From Cupriavidus sp. D39 (lineage in GTDB: Bacteria > Pseudomonadota > Gammaproteobacteria > Burkholderiales > Burkholderiaceae), in NCBI RefSeq assembly GCF_026627925.1, contig NZ_JAPNLE010000009.1:372001-436000 (forward strand): 64,000 nucleotides of DNA, read 5' to 3'. Of the stretch, positions 10,626 to 19,416 are shown in pieces (position 1 is the stretch's first letter; every line of letters begins with the position of its first letter). The notes under the pieces were generated by a model. That model saw nothing but the letters and a program-made list of their open reading frames with translations. It did no database searches and was not told the DNA's origin. The position numbers and the translations under genes are program-made.

Positions 10626-11045
10626 TCAGCGCCTTTGGCGCGGGGTCTTGGCCCCGCCGTGCGCGAGGGCATTCTCGATGCATTGGATGATCTCGGGGTC
10701 CATGAACGGCTTGCTGAGAAAGCAGATGGCGCCGATCGCCTCGGCGCGTTGCCGGTAGTTTTCCTCGGGGAACGCCGTCATGAAGACGACGGGGATGGAC
10801 AGTCCGCGCATGCGCAAGGCCTCGCATAGCGCGAAGCCGTTCATCTCGGGCATCTGCACGTCGGTGACCAGGCACGAGATGGCATCGAGGGCACGGGATT
10901 GCAGCAGGTCGTTCCCGCTTGCGTAGAGCTCGACAACCATGTCGAAGGAGCGGAGCAGGCTTCCCAGGGCTTGTCGGACAGAAGCATCGTCGTCGACGAT
11001 GGCGATCACCGGGGTAGCTGTCACACGGTGTTCCTTGGTTGTCAT
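10626..11045 (-). CDS. Stand-alone response-regulator receiver domain
   Basis: 139 aa consisting of a receiver domain only (FixJ/NodW-like): acidic pocket VDDD, phospho-acceptor Asp in CLVTDVQMPEMNG, Thr in VFMTAF and Lys in FLSKPF. There is no output domain, so it is either a phosphorelay intermediate or acts by protein contact. It lies between the two giant histidine kinases and is divergent from the second, which makes it the natural phosphate acceptor (inference). The ATG at 11045 is preferred over an upstream TTG at 11066. Confidence 0.88.
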   Translation of the reverse strand: MTTKEHRVTATPVIAIVDDDASVRQALGSLLRSFDMVVELYASGNDLLQSRALDAISCLVTDVQMPEMNGFALCEALRMRGLSIPVVFMTAFPEENYRQRAEAIGAICFLSKPFMDPEIIQCIENALAHGGAKTPRQRR

Positions 11046-11166
11046 GAGCGATGACGAAGCTGGCAAGAGGCTCCCATCGATTGCTTCGAGGATAACGCGC
11101 CAGGGCGTTCCATGGAATCATACGGTGGTATTGGTCCGATCCCGCCGGCGCCTGGGCCGCCGCGGC

Positions 11167-11182
11167 TAATACCAAGGTATTA
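11167..11182. promoter_or_regulatory. Perfect palindrome TAATACC-AA-GGTATTA, putative operator
   Basis: A 7-base inverted repeat with a 2-base spacer, standing alone in the GC-rich divergent region between the receiver gene (start 11045) and the second giant sensor (start 11306). A related half-site, GGTATT, occurs about 40 bases to the left. The symmetry suits a dimeric LuxR/FixJ-type regulator. Function is inferred from position and symmetry only. Confidence 0.55.
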
Positions 11183-11305
11183 GATGGCCGTTCCTGCCGA
11201 CGCCTTCTTGCGCGCCGGACTGGCCGGGTCCGCGCGATATACTCCCATGCGCCGTCTCGCCTGCGCCAGAGCGCTCCCAGCTTCGATGATGCCCACCAAG
11301 GTTCG

Positions 11306-14300
11306 ATGAATCCGTTGCGCCACTACCAGCTCGAGTATCTGCTGGACGGTGAAATCGCTTTGCTGCGAGGAACCGCCTCCGGCTGTTCGCCTGTGCTGGT
11401 CTCGCTGGCGGGTTCGGCCGCCAATGCGAGCGCGGTGCAACGGCGCCTGGAACACGAGTACGCCTTGCAGCACCTGCTGCGCCCCGAGTGGGCAGTGGTG
11501 CCGGTTGCCCTGACCCGCTACGATGGCCGGCCGGCGCTGGTGGCCGCGGACCAGGGCGGCTTGCCGCTGGCACTGTCGCTGGGCGAGCCGTTGCAAACGG
11601 ACGCCTTCCTCGACATTGCCATCGCGGTGGCCGAGGCGATGGCGGCCATGCACGACGCGGGTGTGGTCCACCTGGACATCAAGCCCGCCCACCTGCTAGT
11701 GGCGCCGGACCGGCAGCGCGCCTGGATCGCGGGCTTCGGCATTGCCGCCGTTGCCTCGCCCGGTGCCGCGCACCGGGGGCATCTCCGATGCTGGCGGGAA
11801 CCCTCGCGTATATGGCGCCGGAACAGGCCGGCCGCGGCGAGTCCGCGGTCGACCTGCGCGCCGACCTCTATGCGCTGGGCGTGACCTTCTACCAGATGCT
11901 GACCGGGGCGCTGCCGCTGGAGGCCAGCGAGCCGGTCGCCTGGGTGCACAGCCATCTAGCGCGCGAGCCGGTGGTGCTCACCGAACGCAACGCTGGCATA
12001 CCGGCGGTACTTTCGGCCATGGTGATGCGCTTGCTGGCCAAGGCCCCCGAGGAGCGCTACCCAAGCGCCGCCGCGCTGGCTGCCGAACTGCGCCGTTGCC
12101 TCGCTACCTGGCAGGCCCGGAGCAGCCTGGATGCGCTGCCGGATGGCGCCCGCGCGGACCTGTCCGGCTTTGCCTCGCCGGCCTGGCTCTACGGCCGCGC
12201 GCGCGCCCTGGACGAATTGCGCCGGCTGCATCGTGAGGCCACGGAGCAGCGTGGACCAGCGCCCGCGGCGTCCTATGTGCTGGTCACCGGCTGCGCCGGC
12301 AGCGGCAAATCCGCGCTGGCCGAGGCCTTCTGCAGATCGCTGGAAGCAGCTGGCGGGGTGGTGGCGCGCGCCAAGGCGCAGCAGCACCAGCGGGGTATGC
12401 CGCTGGCGGCCGTGGCGGAGATCTGCGCCGATCTCGCCAGGCAGGCCAGTGGCTCGCCCAGCGCGCGCCAGCAGGGCTGGGCCGCGGCGATGGCCGCGGC
12501 GATCGGCGACGACGCGGAGATGTTCATCGCACTGGCGCCGGCCTTCGAGGCCTGGCTGCCGCACCGCCCGCGCGCCGGCGATGCAAACACCGGCCAGGCG
12601 AAGACGCGTTTCCTGCAGGCATTCTGCCGCCTGCTCGGCGTGTTCGGCTCGGTGGCGCCGCCGCTGGTCCTGGTGCTCGACGACCTGCAATGGACCGACC
12701 GCGAATCGCTGGAGGTGTTCCGCGCGCTGCGCCAGGCCCCGCTGCAGCAGCCCTTGCTGGTGATCGGCACCTGCCGCACGGATGCCGTAGAAGGCGGCGC
12801 GCTCGCCGAGTGGCTCGCGGCGCTGCGCCAGCACGGCGCACTGCGCGGCGAGATGGCGATGACGCCGCTGGACGCGCCCGCGCTGACCGCGCTGGTAGCC
12901 GACACCTTGCGCTGCGGCGGCGCTCGCGCGCAAGCCATCGCCCAACTGGCCGGCCGGAAGACGGGCGGCAATCCGCTGTTCTTCCTGCAGTATCTGCGCG
13001 TGCTTCACCGCTCGGACCTGCTGCGCGTGGGCGCGGCCGATACGCGCCGGGACCCGCGTGACGCGCCCCCGGGGCCGTGGACGCCGAGATCGCCGAGATG
13101 GACGTGCTGGGCCTGCTAACCGATGAGCTGCAACGCCTGCCGCGCGAAACGCAGGCGCTGCTGACGGCGCTGTCCTGCCTGGGCAGCGCGGTATCCTCGG
13201 CTACCGCGGCCCAGGCGTGGGATGCCAGCGAGGCCGACATCGCCAGCCTGCTGTCGCATGCCATGGGCGCGGGCCTGGTGGTGCCCGGCGACGACGGCTA
13301 TCACTTCACCCACGACCGGGTCCAGGAGGCGGCCTATGGCGCGATCCCCGCACCCAATCGCGCCGCCCTGCACCTGAGGCTTGCGCGCCGGCTGGTGCTG
13401 CGGCTGGACCGCGATACCGGCAGCACGCTGTTCGAGGCAGTCGACCAGTTCAACCGGGCGGCCGATGCGATCGCCGAGGGGGCGAGCGTCTCGAGGTAGC
13501 CGCGCTGAACCGGGATGCCGGCTACCGCGCGATGAGGACCACGGCCTATGGCGCCGCCAGCGCCTATTTCGCGGCCGGCGAGCGACTGCTGCCCGACGGC
13601 GCCTGGGACAGGCACCACGCCCTGGCGCTGGCCCTGGCAATGGGGCGCGCGGAGTGCGAGTTCGTCGGCGGCCGGCTGGCCGCCGCCGCGGCCACCTTGC
13701 AGGACCTGGGCGCGCGGGCGCGCACGCCGTCCGAGCTGGCGGCCATCACGCGGCTGCGGGTGGCCGTGCACACCGCGCTCGACCAGTCCGACCGTGCCGT
13801 CCAGGTGGGACTGGCATTCATCCAGACGATGGGCCTGGACTTCCAGCCCCAGGCACAGGGGCAGGTGGAGCGGGAATACCGGCGCTTCCTCGTGCTGCTG
13901 GGCGGCCGGCCGGTCGAGGCGCTGGCCAGCCTGCCGCGCATGCACGATCCGGCCTGGCGCGCCACGCTGAGCGTGCTGACCGAGGTGATGTCGCCCGCCT
14001 CCTTCATGGACCGCAACCTGCGCGACCTGATCCCGATCTGGATGGCCATCATCAGCCTCGAACACGGCAACGACGAGGCCTCCTGCATCGCCTACGTGCA
14101 CCTCGGCATGACGCTCGGGCCGCGCCTGGGCGACTACGGACTGGGCTACCGCATGGGCAAGATCGGGATGGCGCTGGTAGCGCAGGAGGGCATGGGCCGC
14201 TTCCGCGCCAAGGTCCACATGTGCTTTGGCGCCCTGTTGTTGCCTTGGACCCAGCCCGTGCGTGGCGGGCGGGAGCTGATCGAGCGCAGTTTCGAGGAGG

Positions 14301-16516
14301 GCCGGCAGAGCGGCGATTTCAATTTCGCCGCCTACAGCCGCAACCAGTTGGTGACCCATCTGCTGGCTTGTGGCGAACCGCTGGCCGGCGTGGAGGCGAA
14401 GATCGAGATGGGCCTTGCCTTCGCCCGCACCCTGGGATTGGGGCGCGTGGTCGACATCCTGGACGCGCAGGCCAGGTATGTGGCGGTGCTGCGGGGCAGG
14501 GCGCCGGGCTGGGCCGTGCTGGAAGCCGGCGCGCCGGGCCCGCAGGACATCGAGGCGCGGCTGCAGGCCGATCCGCGCCTTGCGGTGGCCGCCTGCTGCT
14601 ACTGGATCCGCAAGCTGCAGGCCTGTTTCGCCGTGGACGATTGCCGCGGCGCGCTGGTGGCAGCCGGCAAGGCCGAGCCGATGCTGTGGGCCGCGCCTTA
14701 CTTCCTCGAGATCGCTGATTACCACTTTTTCTCGGCGCTGTCGCTGGCGTGGCTGCCGCGCACCCGGCACCCGGGCGGGGACGGCGGCACGGACATGGCC
14801 GCGTTCGATCGCCATCAGTGCCAGATGAACGCATGGGCGCGGGAGAATCCCGCCAACTTCGGCGCGCGCGCGGGCATCCTGGCGGCCGAGGCTGCGCGCC
14901 TGGCGCGCGATCCGCTGCAGGCCATGCGGCACTATGAGCAGGCCGCGCGGCTGGCGCGGGAGCAGGATCTGCTGCATGACGAAGCCCTGGCCTACGAACT
15001 GTGCGCACGCTGCTGTTTCGAGCAGGATCTGGCGGCGCCGGCCATGGCCTACCTGCGCAGGGCCAGCGATGCCTACGGCCGCTGGGGCGCCGAGGGGCAG
15101 GTGGACAAGCTCGCGGCGTGCGCGCGGGCGCTCGACGCCTCGGGCCTGGGCTCGGTGAGCGCAACGCCGGACCGCCGCCACGTGGCCACCGCCCAGCCCG
15201 CCACCTACATCGGGCCCGCCGCGCAGCTAGACCTGGATACCGCCATCAAGGCCACGCAGGTGCTGGCCGGCGAGATGCAGCTCGACCGCCTGATCCAGGC
15301 GCTGCTGACCACCACGCTGCAGCAGGCCGCCGCGCAGCGCGCGCTGCTGTTCCTGTGGCAGGACGGCGCGCTGCGGCTAGCCGCGCTGGCGCGCACCGAG
15401 CGGGCGGGTATCGCGGTCGATCTCAATCCGGCCGGGGCGGCCTATCCCCGCACCGTCGTCGACGCGGCGCTGGCCACGCACTCGGATTTCGTGCTCGACA
15501 ATGCCAAGTCGCATGCCAGGTTCGGGCAGGACCCGGACGTGCAGCTGCGCAGCGTGCGCTCGGTGGCCTGCCTGGCGCTGGTCAAGCAGGGCGAGCTGGT
15601 GGGGCTGCTCTACCTGGAGAACAACCTGGCCGACGCGCTGTTCACTGGACGCCGGATCAACCTTCTGTCCCTGCTGGCTTCCCAGGCCGCCATCTCGCTG
15701 GAGAATGCGCGGCTGTATGCCGAGCTGCTGCGGCAGAACCAGGAGCGCCAGCGGGTGCAGGCCGAGCTGGCGCACGTGTCGCGCGTGACCACGCTGGGCG
15801 AGCTGGCGGCGTCGATCGCCCACGAGGTCAACCAGCCGCTGACCGGCATCGTGACCTACGGCGGCGCATGCCTGCGCTGGATCAACCGCCCCGAGCCGGA
15901 TCTTGGCGAGGCGCGCCATGCGGTGGAGAACATGATCGCCGAGGGGCTGCGGGCCAGCGAGGTGATCCGGCGCATCCGTGCGCTGGCGCGCAAGGACGAC
16001 TCCCGCCGGCAGCCGCTCCACCTTGGCGAACTGGCGGCCGAGACCCTGTTGATGGTCCGGCACCAGGCCGAGTTCCACGGCATCGCCATTGCCCAGCAAT
16101 ACGCAGCGGGCCTGCCGCAGGTGCCGGGCGACCGCATCCAGCTGCAGCAGGTGATCATCAACCTGCTGGTCAACGCCATCCAGGCCATGTCATCCCGCAG
16201 CCAGGGGCAGAGCCAACTGCGCATCACCACGGCGCGGCAGGCCGACGGCCAGGCATTGCTGCGGGTCGAGGATACCGGCCCGGGCGTCGAGGCAGGGCAG
16301 CTCGACAAGCTGTTCGAGGCCTTCTATACCACCCGCAGCGAAGGCCTGGGCATGGGCCTGTCGATCTGCCGCTCGATCGTGGAGGCGCATGGCGGCTGCA
16401 TCTGGGCCGAGTCTCCGGCGCGGGCCGCGTTGCCGGCGGGGCAGCATCCGGCGGGCCCGGGCGCGGCATTCTGCTTCACGCTGCCGGTGACGGCACCGCA
16501 GCCGCAGCAGCCATAG
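11306..16516 (+). pseudogene. Giant kinase-like/AAA ATPase/GAF/histidine kinase sensor (paralogue 2), frame broken three times
   Basis: Reconstructed length about 1737 aa, paralogous to the sensor at 3470-9086 but lacking its PAS domain. Order: kinase-like domain (HLDIKPAH keeps the catalytic Asp and Lys but has His for the usual Asn; DFG is GFG), AAA/STAND ATPase (Walker A GCAGSGKS, Walker B LVLVLDDLQWTD), helical-repeat middle, GAF (15240-15700), HisKA (ASIAHEVNQPL) and HATPase_c (INLLVNAIQAM, EDTGPGV, GLGMGLSICRSI). Breaks lie at 11775-11779 (G5), 13066-13074 (C5G4) and 13478-13482 (G5); one extra base at each restores SPMLAGTLAYMAPEQAG, PGAVDAEIAEMDVL and GERLEVAALNRDAGY. It is divergent from the receiver/MFS genes. 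Given the pattern, it is probably intact in the organism. Confidence 0.88.
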
Positions 16517-16661
16517 CCGCGGTGGCGGGGATGGCCCTTGTGCCGCTGGCTATCCCACCTTGGGCTAACTGCGTTACCAGGTCGCCCTAGCCAGAGAGCT
16601 CGCAACGCGACCTGTTCGAGAGCATCGAGCGCAAGGATTTCCCACGCTGGACGCAGGGTGT

Positions 16662-17756
16662 TCAAAAGTTGTGGCGCATGCCGAGCGCGAAGGTCTGCGG
16701 GTTTGCGCCCGCCGCGATGCCTAGCCCGTTGATGGCGAAGTCGTAGGCGGCGCGGCGCTTGTTGTCGATGCGGCTGTAGTAGGCATACAGCGCGGTGCGC
16801 CGCGACAGTGGATAGTCGTAGCCGAGCGTCAGCTGCGTGGCGCCGGTCTGGGGCCCGGCACGGACGAAGCCGATGGTCTCGGCGGCATTGCCAGTGCCGT
16901 TGCCCGCCAGCGCAAAGCCCAGCCGCAGGCTACCGGGTCCCAGCTTCTGCACCACCGAGGTGTAGTAGCCATTGCGAGTCAGGTCGCCCGTGGCCGTGCG
17001 GTAATGCAGCCGCTCGTAGACCAGCGCGATCCGGGTGGTGGGGAACTGGTAAGCCACGCCGGCCTTGATGGCGTCGTCATTGCGGCCAGCCACGTGGTAG
17101 TGCTGGTGGATCTCGTAGGCCAGCGTCACATTGAGCGGCCCGCGGTCGTAGGCGGTGGCAAACGAGTAGAGCGCCGGGTTGCGGGGCACCGTGGTCTTTT
17201 CCTCGGGCAGTCCCCATGCCAGCGCGCCGCTGAGGCCCTGCCAGGCGGGCGAGCGGTATTGCAGGGTGTTCTTTTGGCGACGATCGAACGAACTGGTGTC
17301 CTCGATGTTGTCCGTGCTCGATGCGGAGCCGTTGCCGATCAGCGCCATATAGCCGGCCGTGGTCGGATAGTAGGGGTCGTAGCCCATGGTCGATTCGGTG
17401 TACGGCGTATGCCAGTGGCCCATGAACAACGTGCCGAAGTCACCCTGCAGGCCTACGCGCGTGTTGCGGCTGGCGATCTGCCCCTGGCCATTGTCGATGG
17501 AGAGGTTGCTTTCGATCTGCCAGATGGCCTTGAGCCCGCCGCCGAGATGTTCTTCTCCGGTCAGCCCGAATACCGAGCGGTTGTTGGTTAGCCGCGCAGT
17601 GCTGCCGAGGTGGGTGCCGTTGGTGGCGCGGCTGGCGCTGGCATACTCGATGGTCGTGTTCAGGCGGCCGTACAGGGTGACGGTGCTTTGCGCGAGCGCC
17701 GTCGGCGCAACGGCCGCCAGCCCGGCCAGCAGGCCGCTTGCCTGCAGCCGCTTCAA
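16662..17756 (-). CDS. Gram-negative general porin (Porin_4/OmpC family)
   Basis: 364 aa with a clear signal peptide (MKRLQASGLLAGLAAVAPTALAQ), then the mature start STVTLYGRLNTTIEY typical of beta-proteobacterial trimeric porins. It ends in Phe (GMRHNF), the outer-membrane assembly signal. The LGGGLKAIWQIESNL segment and alternating polar/hydrophobic strands agree with a 16-strand barrel. It lies at the end of a minus-strand gene series but about 130 bases from YoaK, so it may have its own promoter. Confidence 0.92.
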   Translation of the reverse strand: MKRLQASGLLAGLAAVAPTALAQSTVTLYGRLNTTIEYASASRATNGTHLGSTARLTNNRSVFGLTGEEHLGGGLKAIWQIESNLSIDNGQGQIASRNTRVGLQGDFGTLFMGHWHTPYTESTMGYDPYYPTTAGYMALIGNGSASSTDNIEDTSSFDRRQKNTLQYRSPAWQGLSGALAWGLPEEKTTVPRNPALYSFATAYDRGPLNVTLAYEIHQHYHVAGRNDDAIKAGVAYQFPTTRIALVYERLHYRTATGDLTRNGYYTSVVQKLGPGSLRLGFALAGNGTGNAAETIGFVRAGPQTGATQLTLGYDYPLSRRTALYAYYSRIDNKRRAAYDFAINGLGIAAGANPQTFALGMRHNF

Positions 17757-17885
17757 GGCGCGGCTGGCTGGCTTTCTTTATGGCTTTGCATCATGGCGCA
17801 TATTGCGTGGGGTAGTGGCTGGTAGCCAGTAGTTGGTCGATGAGGCATGCATGGACGGACTGGTCGGCACACATTGATGCGTGCC

Positions 17886-18632
17886 CTACCTGGCGCCAGT
17901 CCCGAATTGTGCGAACAGCAGCACCAACAGGGCGATCGGCAGCAGCGCGCACCAGAAGCCAACGAGCATGTACGCCGTGGCGCCAAGCACAGCGCCGGAC
18001 GCGAAGCCCAGCAGGGCGGGCGTGGCCTTGCGCAGGCGTGCGTAGATCGCCGTCTTCTGCTCGGGGCTCGCATGGCGCGCGTCGACCAGATCGATGATGA
18101 TCTGCGTGGTGTTGCCGGTCATGATGGTGGTGGGGCCCAGCCCCGCGAGCGAGGTGCGGGAGAGCGCGTTCTGGATCCCCATGGCGGCCACCGCGAACAG
18201 CCCCGACGCGATCGCCGGCAGCGATCCGGGATCCACCGCAGGGGCGGCAGCCAGGCCCGCCAGCATGAAACACAGCATCAAGGCGCTTTCGATCAGCAGC
18301 AGCGGCGCCGGCGTCCGCCCACGGCGTTCCAGGGCGGTTTCCAGGCGGCGCGTGGCAGCCACTGAGAGGACGAACGCCGGCATAGCCAGCAGCTTGGGAA
18401 GCAGGCTGGCGGACGGGTTCTGCAGGGCAAGGCCGATCATGATGAAATTGCCTGTCACGTGCGCGGTGAACAGGCCGGCTAGCGCCGTGAACCCCACTAC
18501 GTCGACATAGCCCGCCACGAAGCTCAGCAGGCTCCCCTGCGCATGGATGCCAGGCAGCTTACGCAAGGCCGCGATGTTGCCTGTCAGGCCGGCCCCGGTC
18601 GCCTGGCCGGGCTCAGTGCGATCTGGTGGCAT
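17886..18632 (-). CDS. YoaK family protein (DUF1275), membrane protein
   Basis: 248 aa from ATG 18632; an ATG 24 bases upstream is also possible. Several hydrophobic segments and the family-typical motifs FVAGYVDVVGF, FTAHVTGNFI and MGIQNAL...TTIMTGNTTQ identify DUF1275. The molecular function of the family is unknown. Its start overlaps the end of the XapX gene, so it is in the same minus-strand operon as XapX, DoxX and the two hydrolases. Confidence 0.85.
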   Translation of the reverse strand: MPPDRTEPGQATGAGLTGNIAALRKLPGIHAQGSLLSFVAGYVDVVGFTALAGLFTAHVTGNFIMIGLALQNPSASLLPKLLAMPAFVLSVAATRRLETALERRGRTPAPLLLIESALMLCFMLAGLAAAPAVDPGSLPAIASGLFAVAAMGIQNALSRTSLAGLGPTTIMTGNTTQIIIDLVDARHASPEQKTAIYARLRKATPALLGFASGAVLGATAYMLVGFWCALLPIALLVLLFAQFGTGAR

Positions 18633-18909
18633 TGTCCGGCGTTTTTGGCACTTCATTGCGAGCTATCGTCGCGGTTGCCGGCCCAGGAGTGCCGGTGATC
18701 TTGGGTACGCACTCCGCGTGGAACCAGGCAGCGGTGACGGGCTCGCCTGCCAGCATGCGCTTGATCGGCGGCACCACCTGCTCGCCGATCAGCATGCCGA
18801 GCAGCCCGATCAGCGCAACCACGGGCGGGGCGGGCGAGCGGACCTGCATCAGGGCGTAGATGATGCCGACCAGGATGCCGGCGCCAAGCGAAACGATATA
18901 GAGCTTCAT
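18613..18909 (-). CDS. XapX domain protein, small membrane protein
   Basis: 98 aa starting MKLYIVSLGAGILVGIIYALMQVRSP, the signature of the XapX family, with a second hydrophobic segment (PPVVALIGLLGMLIGEQVVP). The C-terminal half (from about residue 55) is soluble. Function unknown. The gap to the DoxX gene is 50 bases and it overlaps the YoaK start. Frequent neighbours of XapX genes are DoxX and amidohydrolase genes, as here. Confidence 0.85.
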   Translation of the reverse strand: MKLYIVSLGAGILVGIIYALMQVRSPAPPVVALIGLLGMLIGEQVVPPIKRMLAGEPVTAAWFHAECVPKITGTPGPATATIARNEVPKTPDNATRSH

Positions 18910-18959
18910 TGCGTTTCCAGCGTTGAGGATGTGTTTTTGGATTGGCGGGCCGCCGTGCT

Positions 18960-19400
18960 TCATGCAGGGCGCGCGGCCGCGCGCCGGGAGAGGTCTTCCC
19001 ACGCCACCAGCACAAAGCCGCCGACCAGGCCGATATGCTCGAAGAAGGCATTGGCCAGCATGAACTGCTCGGCCGGCGGCGCCGCCCAGAAGCGGTTGGC
19101 CAGGAAGGTGGCCATCAGCGTGAAGGCGGCCAGTGCCAGCGCGCCGAGCCAGCGGTACCAGCCGCACAGGATCATCAGCGACGCACCCAGCTCCAGCACG
19201 ATCACCGCGGCGGCCAGCGGCGCCGCCGGCGCGAGGCCGAAGTGCTGCATCTCGGCGATGGCGCTGGCGAAGTCCATGGCCTTGACCAGGCCGCCTTGCA
19301 GGTAGGCGGCGCACAGCGCCAGCAGGGCCAGCCAGCGCAGCCAGGACGGCAGCCGCACGGCACCGGCCGCCGGGTGAATGGTGGAAGCGGGGCGGTTCAT
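18960..19400 (-). CDS. DoxX family membrane protein
   Basis: 146 aa with four hydrophobic helices and DoxX-type features: helix 1 LLALCAAYLQGGLVKAMDF, helix 2 AAVIVLELGASLMILCGWY and the motif FLANRFW. DoxX proteins are linked to redox or sulfur stress but have no firm general function. Start ATG 19400 gives the normal length and lies 16 bases after the stop of the amidohydrolase gene. Confidence 0.85.
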   Translation of the reverse strand: MNRPASTIHPAAGAVRLPSWLRWLALLALCAAYLQGGLVKAMDFASAIAEMQHFGLAPAAPLAAAVIVLELGASLMILCGWYRWLGALALAAFTLMATFLANRFWAAPPAEQFMLANAFFEHIGLVGGFVLVAWEDLSRRAAARPA

Positions 19401-19416
19401 GTCGCGTCTGCCTGGT

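Noticed and set aside
9143..10672. 509-codon minus-strand frame overlapping the MFS gene
   Set aside because: Arginine-rich composition without motifs; the MFS frame with helices is in another frame of the same strand.
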